DNA of 64,000 nucleotides from Chloroflexota bacterium (GTDB lineage: Bacteria; Chloroflexota; Dehalococcoidia; Lucifugimonadales; Lucifugimonadaceae). The position numbers and the translations under genes were made by a program. The notes beneath the pieces were generated by a model. It ran no database searches and had not been told where the DNA came from. It worked only from the letters and a program-made list of their open reading frames with translations. The DNA is taken from positions 62,001-126,000 of the forward strand of contig JABMNO010000032.1 of assembly GCA_013204555.1 (NCBI GenBank). The letters are read 5' to 3'. How positions within the stretch are numbered: the stretch's first letter is position 1; each line of letters opens with the position of its first letter. Positions 18,505 to 28,453 of the stretch are shown here, piece by piece.

Positions 18505-20073
18505 CTACTCGTACACAGCGTCCAACTGGAACGGGTACAGCGACTCCCGAACACGCTTGTAGTCGAAGAAGCTCAGGTCTGCCGTAGTGACTCCCGGTGT
18601 GTTCACCAGGATGATCTCTGCGGCGATGGGCTGATACGCGGCTCGCGGCGACACCACACCCTTGGCGACGACCACCCGATAGTTCTCCGGGAAGATTCCG
18701 GCGTGATACATGCCTTCACGCGTTGTGTTGCCGGTTCGCCGTGACGTGAGCAACAACGTGTGCTCATCGGTGGTGTCCAGTCGAACTTCCGTCCCACTGT
18801 CGAAATTCCGGAACCCACCATGATTGGGTCGCGTCGCCTCAAATACCCCGTCCGTAATCAATCTCACTTTGCCGGTCACCCGGACTGGCTCTCCATGCAT
18901 CTTGTCGGTCTTGGCCCCCACGTCCAGAGTCACTTCAGCGCCAATGCCAGCCTTCATGCAGGCCTGAACCGCCTCAGGGTCGTAGAGGGTCTGCAAGAAC
19001 TTCTTGACACCCATCTTCTGAGCGGCGGCCAGTATAAACGTGGAGTCAGCAGATGATCCGCCGCCAACGTTGTCGCCAACGTCCATGAGGACTATGGGGC
19101 CAAGGTGTCCATGCTCTGGATCAATCTCATGCATCTGGAGTGCAGCTCCGTTGACCGGCCAGTAGTTCAATATATCCACCGGCTTAGGCCCCACGTACCG
19201 CTCTTCGGCCATACGCAGCGCTTCTTCAACGCTCGGCTGCACTTCGTTGAGACCCTCACGGTGCTCCCATGCTCGTAACGCCATCCACCTTGAGGCATCC
19301 CGCGCAGCATCAATATCGCCATCAGCAATCGCTATGAATGACATGCCCATCTCGTAAACATCAGAGTACGGATATCCCTCGGCGACGCTGGTATCGAGGA
19401 TGCCGGGGCGCTCGTTGGCTTCAATCGCATCGTCAACGAGTGTCTTCATGGGCTCTTCGCCGGTGAACTGTTTAACAATGTTGACCAGCATTGGCGTCAA
19501 TTCCGTCCACTGGACCGGGTTGATCTCGCCCATGGCCGTTCGATAGATCAACTCAGCCGTCTTTCGACCACGCGGCTTAGGATCCATGTGGGGATTGGTT
19601 CGCCAGACAACGCACACGTTGGTGTTCGCCACTGTGTCCTTTGAGATGTTTGAGTGCATGTCAAAGGTGATACCAACCGGAATGTCAGGGCCAACTATCT
19701 CCCGCACTGACGCCGTGAATGCTGCATCCATGTCTGGAAATTCTTCCGATACCGCAGCGCCGTGGTTGGAGATCAACACCCCGTCCCATGGGCCTTCATT
19801 CCGCAGCATTCCGAACATCTCGTCGGTCAGGCGATCGTAGGCATCTTTGGTGATGGTGCCAATGGGCCCGGTGACGGCGTACATGAGCGGGACCATCTCG
19901 AAGCCGAGCTCTTCAGCACCCTGAATGTAGCCAGCGATGGTGTAGTGCGAGTCCTTGTGCGCCTCGTGCATCTCCTCACGCCGTAGGATGCCGGCCTGGA
20001 AGGACTCGTAGTCGGCTGGAACTTCTGAAAACGTATTGGTCTCGTGTGATATGCCCAGTACAGCGAAGCGCAA
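18505..20073 (-). CDS. M81 family metallopeptidase (MlrC/microcystinase type)
   Basis: Protein of 522 residues beginning with the diagnostic GISHETNTFS block. It also shows ISNHGAAVSEEFPDMD, GITFDMHSNIS, VWRTNPHMDPKPRGRKTAE and VLMDVGDNVGGGSSADST, which contain the predicted zinc and catalytic Asp/His residues of family M81. The founding member (MlrC) degrades linearised microcystin; most relatives have unknown peptide or amide substrates. Such genes are commonly expanded in marine Chloroflexota, which fits the rest of the window. No signal peptide, so cytoplasmic. Confidence 0.88.
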   Translation of the reverse strand: MRFAVLGISHETNTFSEVPADYESFQAGILRREEMHEAHKDSHYTIAGYIQGAEELGFEMVPLMYAVTGPIGTITKDAYDRLTDEMFGMLRNEGPWDGVLISNHGAAVSEEFPDMDAAFTASVREIVGPDIPVGITFDMHSNISKDTVANTNVCVVWRTNPHMDPKPRGRKTAELIYRTAMGEINPVQWTELTPMLVNIVKQFTGEEPMKTLVDDAIEANERPGILDTSVAEGYPYSDVYEMGMSFIAIADGDIDAARDASRWMALRAWEHREGLNEVQPSVEEALRMAEERYVGPKPVDILNYWPVNGAALQMHEIDPEHGHLGPIVLMDVGDNVGGGSSADSTFILAAAQKMGVKKFLQTLYDPEAVQACMKAGIGAEVTLDVGAKTDKMHGEPVRVTGKVRLITDGVFEATRPNHGGFRNFDSGTEVRLDTTDEHTLLLTSRRTGNTTREGMYHAGIFPENYRVVVAKGVVSPRAAYQPIAAEIILVNTPGVTTADLSFFDYKRVRESLYPFQLDAVYE

Positions 20074-20135
20074 TTCGATCTCCCGCGATGATGGCTCAAT
20101 TGTGCCCGGCGATCAAAACTGTGCCGGGCGGCCAA

Positions 20136-22481
20136 TCATACAGCGCGGAAGAGCGCCTGAAACCGTTTCTTCAGATCTCTGTCGGCTCCCGAGCGCCGCA
20201 CAACTTCTGAACCCGCGAGGTAGCCAAGCTGGCGATACGACTCGAACTGGGGCTGATCGAACTGCTGGTCGGCAGTGGAATCATGCGGAAATTTGGGGTT
20301 CGTGCCGCGGACGTATTCGATGATGTCTGGCGTCAACTGACCACGCACCAGGCCTGACTTCACGTAAACGATGATTCCGCTGTTGGGATCATCGCCAATA
20401 CCGCTGCCATGTGATCGGCCAGCCGGATAGCGGATGGTGCCGACGGCAATCTGACTCGCCGCGTAGTCGACGCCATCCCGATCATCCGAAATTCTCTCGA
20501 GCCTGCTCAAATCGATATCAATTTCGACGCCCATGTCGACTCGCGCTCGTCTTAGCGCTACACCCAGGGTGGAGAAGTGCAGATCGCCATCTGGATCCTC
20601 GCCACCACCATCGACCGCAACGATGTACCTGCAGCGCCGACGGAATAGCTCGTAAAGTCCAGAGTTTTCGAAGTGGCCGCCATCGGACAGGTAGACCCAT
20701 GGGTCGTCCGCTGAGGCGTTACCAAAAAGCTCTCGCCAGAAGTAGATAAACCTCAATGGACTCACAAGCGCCGATTGCCACCAGCGCCGCTCGCGGGGAT
20801 TCTTCACCCACTGACCCAACCGCACATTAAGCAGCGTCAGGATGGGACTCAGTCCCGGCACCGTGTTGTGTCCCATGTTGGGCGAGACGGCTGCGCCTGA
20901 GATGGCAGTTGCCTGCGCCAGCGTCATCTTCTTGAATGGTGATTTGGCCGTGTCTCGCCAGCCGGTCACAGCTGATCCCACAGTATGTTTTGAAATAACG
21001 AACCCGTCGGCCTTGCGGTCCAACAGCTCGGGGCGGGTGCTGCCCGGCATATTCAGCGCTGTGGTTATGAGTTGGTACGGGGCATTCCCGCGGCTGCCAT
21101 CCAGGTCAGACACTCTGAGTCCATCGCGCATTGCGACCGCATTCCAGCCATCAGCGTTGAGCCCACCTTCATCTCTGGCAGCACCGATGATCCATGTTCG
21201 TCTGATGCGCCGCATGTAGAGATTAGATAACGAGGTCCAGTTCAGGAACCATGGGCCAATCCGGGTAGTGCTCAAGAAAACCGCCACGCCTGATCCGATG
21301 AATCCGTACGCTACGAACTGCCACTTATCCCAGTCGGTCTTACCCGCCATCCCAAGGTTCTCGGTTGATGGAAACACGGTTGTCCAGAGAACGTTGTACC
21401 AGGCAACCAGAGCGAATCCGATGAGGATGTAGCCGCTGAAGTTGAGGACGACGCTCGCAATCTTGAAGAGCCGACCACGTCCCACCGCCACGATACGAGA
21501 ACCGATTGCAGAGAGTGCTCCGCTCGTTCCGGCAACAGCGGCCAGAATGATCTCAAGGCCGTCAGATTGCCAGCCAGTCGATTGAATTAGCGCCTCGTGG
21601 AATCCCCAGATTCCCAGCACCATCAACAGTCCTCCAGCGGTAACCCACATGAGAATCAAGACAACGCGTCGAATTTCCCGAACTGCGCGCCAGATCAGCC
21701 AACGCTGCTTGATCCGATCTTGCCTCGGCAGGATCGACAGGGGGAAGAATGCAGCCAGAAGCCAGGCTGGCGACAAGATGAGCCACCACGGAATCGAATG
21801 CCAGTCATATCGAGCGTCGAACGGTGAAAATCGGTCCCACCGCGACTCTGGAATAAACATGGTGGCAAGAAGCAGTAGCGTGACCATAGCCGTTGGTACC
21901 AGCGCCCACAGCAATGTCGTCTTTATTACGTACCTTGCAAGGCCGGTCCACGTCTCCAGATCAAATAGCCCCGGCGAGTGAGCCAGCATTTTCGCGTTCT
22001 CTCGAACGTGCCGGAGGGCAGCTGTCTCAAGTCCGTGGACTACCGAACCAGTGTCGTCACCAGTCGCTGGGCCAGGAAATTGGAACGGAAAATTGTCCGG
22101 CTCTACGCCAAGGGGGTTTGATATTGGGGGAGGATCAGCTGAGGGCGACCACAACGCTGATAGCGACGAACCCAGGTAGCCGCCGCCAGATACGGTCGAG
22201 ACATAGTCCGCGTCGCGCAGCATGCCGCCCCGTGCCAGGGATTGCATGACACCCAGACCGTAAGTCGCTGACCGCATGCCGCCACCCGAGAGAGCGACAC
22301 CATAGAGGTTGTTAGCTACTGAGGGCGCGTCAGGATTGGGGACTGCGTTGCCACGCGTCTTTTCATAGCGCGGGCCGACCCAGTTCTCCATCTCCCGTTT
22401 GTAGGCTTCAGCGAAGCTCGCGTTGATCCGATCAAAGTCGGAATCACCGCTTGCGTTCGTGTTCTGTTTTGAATTGACCAT
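20136..22481 (-). CDS. patatin-like phospholipase with internal membrane segments
   Basis: 781 residues with a split catalytic domain. The N-terminal half has the oxyanion motif (ALSGGGMRSATYGLG, ~57-71) and a nucleophile Ser in STVSGGGYLGS (~90-100). About 330 residues with roughly six hydrophobic helices follow (LLWALVPTAMVTLLLLA, WWLILSPAWLLAAFF, VLILMWVTAGGLLMVLG and others, ~185-440). The C-terminal half supplies the catalytic Asp motif YLSDGGHFENSGLYEL (~597). It is predicted to be a membrane-anchored lipid acyl hydrolase. The nucleophile elbow is S-x-S-G-G rather than plant G-x-S-x-G, as in cPLA2-like relatives. Single gene, 62 nt upstream of the M81 gene. Confidence 0.82.
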   Translation of the reverse strand: MVNSKQNTNASGDSDFDRINASFAEAYKREMENWVGPRYEKTRGNAVPNPDAPSVANNLYGVALSGGGMRSATYGLGVMQSLARGGMLRDADYVSTVSGGGYLGSSLSALWSPSADPPPISNPLGVEPDNFPFQFPGPATGDDTGSVVHGLETAALRHVRENAKMLAHSPGLFDLETWTGLARYVIKTTLLWALVPTAMVTLLLLATMFIPESRWDRFSPFDARYDWHSIPWWLILSPAWLLAAFFPLSILPRQDRIKQRWLIWRAVREIRRVVLILMWVTAGGLLMVLGIWGFHEALIQSTGWQSDGLEIILAAVAGTSGALSAIGSRIVAVGRGRLFKIASVVLNFSGYILIGFALVAWYNVLWTTVFPSTENLGMAGKTDWDKWQFVAYGFIGSGVAVFLSTTRIGPWFLNWTSLSNLYMRRIRRTWIIGAARDEGGLNADGWNAVAMRDGLRVSDLDGSRGNAPYQLITTALNMPGSTRPELLDRKADGFVISKHTVGSAVTGWRDTAKSPFKKMTLAQATAISGAAVSPNMGHNTVPGLSPILTLLNVRLGQWVKNPRERRWWQSALVSPLRFIYFWRELFGNASADDPWVYLSDGGHFENSGLYELFRRRCRYIVAVDGGGEDPDGDLHFSTLGVALRRARVDMGVEIDIDLSRLERISDDRDGVDYAASQIAVGTIRYPAGRSHGSGIGDDPNSGIIVYVKSGLVRGQLTPDIIEYVRGTNPKFPHDSTADQQFDQPQFESYRQLGYLAGSEVVRRSGADRDLKKRFQALFRAV

Positions 22482-22573
22482 AAGTTACCCGTCCCTTAAA
22501 TGGGCCGTAGAACAACGTTATGGCCTGTGGCGGGTCGATTCTCTAGGCGTTTATGTACACCATTACACCAAAA

Positions 22574-23566
22574 CTACGCCTTCCACACCTCACCAAACAG
22601 TCGATGGAAGTTCCCGCCCAGGATTCCGTGCACATCCGGTTCCGTGTAATTCCGATCCAGAAGCCCTTCTGCCACCCGGTGCCAATCGGCGTGCGACTCG
22701 AACCCGATGAGGTGTTTGTACGGGTGTGGCGTGAACGCAACGTTCTCCACCGGGATCATCCCCTGCGATGCAAACAGCCATTCGAACCACTCACGAGGCT
22801 GCTCCATACAGAAGTCCGTGCCGATGCCTACGTGACTTGGACCGACCATCTGCACCAGGTAGTCCAGCGCATCGAGGTACTGATCCAGCGTGGTCTGGAA
22901 GCCGGTCTTGAAGAACATTGGGAACGCGTTAGCCCCAATCACGCCACCGCGCTCAACCAGCAGCTTGATCGCCTCATCCGTCTTGTTGCGCGGGTGATCG
23001 ATGTGCGAGCGTGCCAGCGCATGCGTGATCGCCACCGGAGTTTCAGAGTGCTCGATCGCGTCGAGGGTCGTGCGATCGCCTACGTGAGACAGATCGATCA
23101 AGATGCCAAGCCTGTTCATCTCGGCTACGGCGGCGAGGCCGAACCTGCTCAGGCCTTCATCAACACGCTCGTAACACCCGTTACCAAGCAGGTTGCGTTC
23201 GTTGTAAGTGAGCTGAATGATCCGCACCCCAAGCTCGTGAAATAGCCGCAGCCGACTCAAGTCGTTCCCTATTGGCGCGGCGTTCTGCCAGCCAAAGATG
23301 ATCCCGGTACGACCCTCCGCTTTTGCGGCATCGATGTCCGCCACGGTCTTGATTGGCCGAATGAACTCAGCGAATTCATCCAACCACTCAAGCTGGCGAG
23401 TTACATTCGCCAGCGTCGTCTCGTAGTCATCCCAGATAGCGATCGTCGCGTTGACAGCCGTAACCCCGCCATCTCGGAGTCCGCGATACACGGACTCTGA
23501 ACCCCACAGGCTGGTGTCCAGTCCGTCTATGACCGTGGCCTGGTTGAATACCGATTGCGAAGCCAT
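22574..23566 (-). CDS. membrane dipeptidase (M19)-like amidohydrolase
   Basis: 330 residues, TIM-barrel of the renal-dipeptidase family M19. The conserved core reads QLTYNERNLLGNGC, RFGLAAVAEMNRLG, DLSHVGDRTTLDAIE, ITHALARS and GIGTDFC. The metal-binding H-x-D of classical members is replaced (VIDGLDTS) and the bridging Glu position reads FGWQNA. A subgroup of bacterial M19-like proteins shares these changes, so the metal site and activity probably differ from a dipeptidase. It begins 2 nt after the stop of the enolase-superfamily gene, so the two form an operon and probably serve one pathway. Confidence 0.83.
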   Translation of the reverse strand: MASQSVFNQATVIDGLDTSLWGSESVYRGLRDGGVTAVNATIAIWDDYETTLANVTRQLEWLDEFAEFIRPIKTVADIDAAKAEGRTGIIFGWQNAAPIGNDLSRLRLFHELGVRIIQLTYNERNLLGNGCYERVDEGLSRFGLAAVAEMNRLGILIDLSHVGDRTTLDAIEHSETPVAITHALARSHIDHPRNKTDEAIKLLVERGGVIGANAFPMFFKTGFQTTLDQYLDALDYLVQMVGPSHVGIGTDFCMEQPREWFEWLFASQGMIPVENVAFTPHPYKHLIGFESHADWHRVAEGLLDRNYTEPDVHGILGGNFHRLFGEVWKA

Positions 23567-23568
23567 CG

Positions 23569-24732
23569 CTACTTATTCCACGCGTACTTCTTCGCCGCTT
23601 CTTCGTTCAGTTCCGTGCCCCAGCCGGGTGCGGTTGGGATGTCGATGTACGAGTCCTTCGGTTCTGGGATCACCGTGAAGAGCTCATCTCGCCACTGGCA
23701 TGAGTCCGGGTCGCTCTCCATGATTCGCACGTTTGATACGGATGCCGTGAGGTTGAGGCTCTGGAAAGTGCTCAGGTGGCCGTTGAAATTGTGGGGGGCG
23801 ATGTTAAGTTCGTAAGTTTCGGCGAGGTCGGCGACCTTCTTGGCGACTGAGAATCCCTGCCACTGAACGTCCACTTTTACTGTGTCCATCGCACGCAGAT
23901 CAAAGAAAGGCTGGTACTGTCGCATCGCCTGAAGCTGCTCACCCGAAGTGATTGGTATGGTGGTCGATTCCTTGAGTTGTAGCAGCGCCTTTGGATCCTG
24001 GTTGTCGATCTCCAGCCAGTAGAGATTGAACGGCTCAAGCGCTCGCGCAATCGCTATCGCTCCCTGCGTCTTGAAGTGGAAGTTGATATCCAGGCAGATG
24101 CCGATGTCAGGCCCGACGGCTTCACGCATCGCGCCAATCTGTGCGACCGCCTGATCGATCAGTTCCTTTGGAGCAGTCTGATCATGGAGCGGCCCGTTCC
24201 GACCCTGTGAAATCGCGCTCGATGGGTCGCCGGGGAAGACTATGTTCGTCTTAAACGCCTTGTAGCCAAGGTCAACGGCCTCGGCCGCGCAATCGGCAAC
24301 ATCCTGCATCGTTCGCAGGGGCTTCTTGCCAAGTAGCTCAGCGTTGGTTGCGCGATACGTGGCGAGGTGGGAGAAATAGACCATCTGTTTGTCACGGAAC
24401 GGCCCGCCCACAAGTTCGTACACCGGCACGCCAAGCGCCTTGCCTTTGATGTCCCAGAGCGCCAGTTCGATACCGGCGATTGCGTGGCCCAGCGCTCCGC
24501 CCGGTATAGCTCTGCCCAACCGGTACATGTCCATGTACAGCTTCTCAACGGGCCGTGGATCTTTGCCAATCAACATGACGGAAAGATCTTCAATCAGGCC
24601 AACCATCCCTTTCGGGAAGTTCTCTCCAAACTCGGAGTAGCCAGTTATTCCCGCGTCAGTTCGAATGGCGCAGTACATCCACGGCCGCATTCCACCATCA
24701 ACAACAAACGTCTCAACCCCTGTGATTTTCAT
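23569..24732 (-). CDS. mandelate racemase / muconate lactonizing enzyme family protein
   Basis: Enolase-superfamily enzyme, 387 residues, N-terminal capping domain (MKITGVETFVVDGG) plus (beta/alpha)7 barrel. Metal-ligand positions are present as Asp in CLDINFHF, Glu in YWLEIDNQ and Glu in TSGEQ; a basic residue sits in AFKTNIV and a His in APHNFNGH. The pattern is closest to acid-sugar dehydratases (galactonate/mannonate type), but the substrate cannot be settled. It is the promoter-proximal gene of a two-gene operon with the M19-like amidohydrolase. Confidence 0.85.
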   Translation of the reverse strand: MKITGVETFVVDGGMRPWMYCAIRTDAGITGYSEFGENFPKGMVGLIEDLSVMLIGKDPRPVEKLYMDMYRLGRAIPGGALGHAIAGIELALWDIKGKALGVPVYELVGGPFRDKQMVYFSHLATYRATNAELLGKKPLRTMQDVADCAAEAVDLGYKAFKTNIVFPGDPSSAISQGRNGPLHDQTAPKELIDQAVAQIGAMREAVGPDIGICLDINFHFKTQGAIAIARALEPFNLYWLEIDNQDPKALLQLKESTTIPITSGEQLQAMRQYQPFFDLRAMDTVKVDVQWQGFSVAKKVADLAETYELNIAPHNFNGHLSTFQSLNLTASVSNVRIMESDPDSCQWRDELFTVIPEPKDSYIDIPTAPGWGTELNEEAAKKYAWNK

Positions 24733-24982
24733 TTGGACCCTGCCTCACGCATTGCACTGATCAGAATTTCGTGACATTTCGGCGGTAGATTACACGTAGA
24801 GTGGACGGCACAGAGATAATTGTGCCCAAATGGAAATTCACGTGGTGTCACCAAGTGCCCCTAGATCTCCGCTGATCTCATGGTGGCGGGTTCGAGCGTT
24901 TGAAGCTAGAATCTGCTGATTGCCAGAATGACGACTTCTCACACATGACGAATTTCTACGAGGACTGCGTGGAGACAAGCTG

Positions 24983-27900
24983 TTGAATTGGCACGCCCAG
25001 GGTAGAGATAATCTCGCGCGTACCGCGTTGTTGGGCCTCCTGATTGTTCTCGTCGCGACCGGTGTCGTGGCTGGCTCTGACTTGGTGGCCGATTCAGATA
25101 TCACAGCTTCACCATCAGCCACGTCCACCGAACTAGGCGTCCGACCCAATGCAATAGAGATGCCAATTGCATGGGAAAGTCAGCCACTTCCGTCACTGGG
25201 CTCACAAACGCCCAAAAGCTACGCTCCGATATCCATCGAATCATCAACGTCAGCGGACGCAGGGACGCTCAGCGCTAAAGGGCAAATTAGCCCGGCGTCA
25301 CCGATCAGCCTGCTTGGTGCGTTCGATTCATCCGATTCGACGGCTGTACCTGCGCTGACCAGGTATATCCCAGGAATAACTGATGCCGAAGCAGCGGTAA
25401 ACCAGGGTGGGGGTTCTATCCCTCCCGATCCAATGATCGCTGTGGGGCTAAATCACATAGTGACGGTGGTCAACAGCTCTGTTGAGGTCCATTCCAAGTC
25501 AGGCACACAACTTGCTTCGATGGCCCTCGATACTTTTTTCTCCACCTTCACCCTTGCTGGAGGGACGTTTGATCCCAAGGTTCGTTACGATCAATACCGC
25601 GATCGGTTCGTCATTGTTGCTCTCGACGGAAATAGTGGTACTGCTGGGAACTCGCAGATACTCGTCGCTGTATCAGACGACGATGACCCTATAGGAACGT
25701 GGTATCAACAAAGCATTCCATCAGTGATCGATATCGGCGGTACCGATCACTGGGCCGACTTCCCGGGTCTCGGTATGGACGCAGACGCCCTTTACATCAC
25801 CAACAATATGTACCCTTTTGGTGCATCCGGGTTATTCGCAGGACAACGACTTTGGATTCTCGCAAAAGACCCTTTCTACTCGGGCGGAGTGGTGACCTCA
25901 CCGACGATCATGGATCCGTGGGTCGACGCTGGATTTGATGAGGGTGATGCCGTTCCCTCAATGCCATCGCATGCGTTCGGATCTCTGCCCGGCTCGGTCG
26001 GAACTTTTCTCCTTGCATACTCTGGACTATCAAACGGCACAACTGAATATGTCGCTGTAATGAGAATTGAGGATCCGCTAGGCACCCCAAGGATGGCGTC
26101 ATTCCAATACGTCTCTCTGAACAACATCGAAGATTTCAGTGTCAGTTTTCCAGACGCTCCTCAATTTGGCTCATCGGCCACGATCGCGACGAACGACAGA
26201 CGCGCGCTCGACCTCGTTTGGAGGAACAGCGGCCTGTGGGCTGTATTTACGATCGTGCCTCCAACAGGAAGTCCTGACGCCGCCCAAGCAACGGCTCACT
26301 GGATCAAGATCAACACGTCAGGTCTTGGCGGTTTGGCCTTAGCAGATCAAGGCAACGTCGGTGGTAATGACGTTGACTCCAACGCTCACACATTCTTTCC
26401 TTCAATTGCCGTCGATTCCGCTGGCAACATGGCAATGAGCTTTGCCCTCTCCAGTCCAAATAACCTCGCTGGAGCGTACTACACCGGTCGTCTCGCCGGG
26501 GACCCCGCTGAGACGACACGTAACACTGGCGTGCTCCGCGCCGGTTCAGCCACATACGACTCAACTATTGATTTTGGTCAAGCAAGGTGGGGTGATTACT
26601 CCGGCATAGCCCTTGATCCTGCAAACGAAGCAGAATTCTGGGCATTCGGTGAGTTCGCCCGAGACACGAACAAATGGGGTACGCACATAGGACGATTCTC
26701 ATTCGCAGATACGCCGACAGCCCCACAGAATGTTTCAGCAACCGTAAATGTAGCGCTCGCTGAGGCGACCGTCACCTGGAACGCACCGACGAGTGATGGC
26801 GGATTACCTATAACCGAATACCTCGTGCTTTCCACGCCTGGTTCGCACAGCGCCACCACATCCGCCAACGCGACCCAGGCAACAATCCCAGGGCTAACCA
26901 GAGGCATCACCTACACGTTCACGGTAACCCCATCCAATAACCAGGGCCCGGGAGCCACATCGACCGCGTCCAATAGCATCACGGCGGCAACCGTCCCCGG
27001 TCCACCGACCACCGCCACCGCGATCGCAGGAGTGAACTCCGCCAACGTCTCGTGGACCGCACCGGCCGATAATGGAGGCTCAGCGGTCATCGACTACCTC
27101 GTTACCTCCGCTCCAGGAGGTCTCACCGCGTCCACGACCGCTACGACAGCTGCTATCAGCGGCCTGAGTCCCGGCGCGAGTTACACATTCACTGTGACCG
27201 CACGAAACATCGTTGGCAGTAGCTCGTCGTCCGCGCCGTCCGCCTCAATTACGACTCCCACGGTGCCAGACGCCCCAATCGGAGTGACGGCTGTTGCAAA
27301 GGTGGAATCCGCTGATGTTTCCTGGGCGGCGCCCGGCAGCGGTGGCTCTCCAATCACGCTATACACAGTGGCGTCTGCACCGGGTGGAATCATCGCCACA
27401 ACAACAGCTACATCCACCACGGTCATGGGGCTGACGAACGCCACGAGTTACACGTTCAGCGTCGTGGCCGTCAACGCGGTCGGCACAAGCACGGTCTCAA
27501 CCAGCAGCAACGCTGTAGTTCCAGGGTCGGGACTTGTGTTCAATCCGGCCCTTCTGGTATTGGTGAACGTGGGTGATTCAGCCACGACCACGATCATGGC
27601 GCAGGCGGTGTCAACAAGCACCAGCCGCGTTATCGTGAATCTCCAGATACCGCCGGAGTTGACCATATCGGCCATTAGTTGTGGTGGGATATTTGCGGGG
27701 GCAGCCAGTTCCACTTCCACGACGTCGGACACTGCTCTGGCGGACTGCAACCTCGGCGGCGGCACGGTCTCAACCACCACCGGCTTCGCCATTGAACTCA
27801 CGGTGACCCGTTTGGCAACAAGCACAGCGACGATCACGTTCAAGACGGGCGCTACATCGACGGCGTTCTTCGGCGGTGGGGCCACCACCACACCAGTGGT

Positions 27901-28396
27901 GACGGGGGAGTTGATAGCGGTCGAAGGAGTCAACGTGAGTGGAGTTATATCGCTACAGAGCGTTTCATCCACCAGCTCATTCGCAGCAATCGGACCGACT
28001 GTAACGATACGTTCCGTCGCCGATCCGAGCTCCAGCAGTTCGGTTGCGGTGTTGAGTGATGGATCATTTTCGTTCAGTTCGATTGCTCCGGGAACTTATG
28101 ATCTGATCGCAGCGGCCCCCGGTTTCGCTCCTATGCAACTCAATAATCTGATAGTCGGATTATCCGATGTCAACGTTGTATCCGGGATTCTGCGTACGGG
28201 CCTGGTAAACACCGATGAATTTGTGAACCTTACCGATATCTTGCTAACAATTAACGCGTTCGGATCATCTGGAGTCACGCGTCCAGATGGCAATGGGGAT
28301 TTCACCGACACGAACGCCGACACGTTTGTTAATCTCACCGATATACTCCTGACCATAGCTAACTTTGGATTGGCCGGGACCCAACCCTGGCCCTAA
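24983..28396 (+). CDS. secreted multidomain protein: beta-propeller-like, 3x FN3, cohesin-like, dockerin-like
   Basis: 1137 residues, exported by an N-terminal hydrophobic segment (LLGLLIVLVATGVVAGS). A repetitive beta-rich region (~130-570) is followed by three fibronectin-III domains (~575-665, 674-755, 762-845). Next comes a cohesin-like segment (~846-980, beginning LVFNPALLVLVNVGDSAT), a carboxypeptidase-regulatory-like beta domain (~984-1060) and a C-terminal dockerin-like pair of Ca-binding repeats: NTDEFVNLTDILLTINAFG and NADTFVNLTDILLTIANFG. Ser/Thr-rich and acidic. The start is TTG 24983 (GGAG 8 nt upstream); no ATG gives a full signal. Probably a cell-surface or extracellular-assembly protein; no enzyme domain is recognised. 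The tail resembles that of the protein at 57.2-58.9 kb. Confidence 0.8.
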   Translation: MNWHAQGRDNLARTALLGLLIVLVATGVVAGSDLVADSDITASPSATSTELGVRPNAIEMPIAWESQPLPSLGSQTPKSYAPISIESSTSADAGTLSAKGQISPASPISLLGAFDSSDSTAVPALTRYIPGITDAEAAVNQGGGSIPPDPMIAVGLNHIVTVVNSSVEVHSKSGTQLASMALDTFFSTFTLAGGTFDPKVRYDQYRDRFVIVALDGNSGTAGNSQILVAVSDDDDPIGTWYQQSIPSVIDIGGTDHWADFPGLGMDADALYITNNMYPFGASGLFAGQRLWILAKDPFYSGGVVTSPTIMDPWVDAGFDEGDAVPSMPSHAFGSLPGSVGTFLLAYSGLSNGTTEYVAVMRIEDPLGTPRMASFQYVSLNNIEDFSVSFPDAPQFGSSATIATNDRRALDLVWRNSGLWAVFTIVPPTGSPDAAQATAHWIKINTSGLGGLALADQGNVGGNDVDSNAHTFFPSIAVDSAGNMAMSFALSSPNNLAGAYYTGRLAGDPAETTRNTGVLRAGSATYDSTIDFGQARWGDYSGIALDPANEAEFWAFGEFARDTNKWGTHIGRFSFADTPTAPQNVSATVNVALAEATVTWNAPTSDGGLPITEYLVLSTPGSHSATTSANATQATIPGLTRGITYTFTVTPSNNQGPGATSTASNSITAATVPGPPTTATAIAGVNSANVSWTAPADNGGSAVIDYLVTSAPGGLTASTTATTAAISGLSPGASYTFTVTARNIVGSSSSSAPSASITTPTVPDAPIGVTAVAKVESADVSWAAPGSGGSPITLYTVASAPGGIIATTTATSTTVMGLTNATSYTFSVVAVNAVGTSTVSTSSNAVVPGSGLVFNPALLVLVNVGDSATTTIMAQAVSTSTSRVIVNLQIPPELTISAISCGGIFAGAASSTSTTSDTALADCNLGGGTVSTTTGFAIELTVTRLATSTATITFKTGATSTAFFGGGATTTPVVTGELIAVEGVNVSGVISLQSVSSTSSFAAIGPTVTIRSVADPSSSSSVAVLSDGSFSFSSIAPGTYDLIAAAPGFAPMQLNNLIVGLSDVNVVSGILRTGLVNTDEFVNLTDILLTINAFGSSGVTRPDGNGDFTDTNADTFVNLTDILLTIANFGLAGTQPWP

Positions 28397-28453
28397 CCAC
28401 ACCCCGTGCTAAAGTCGGTTCCCGCTTAACACTGCTTCCGGGAGCTTCGACCT

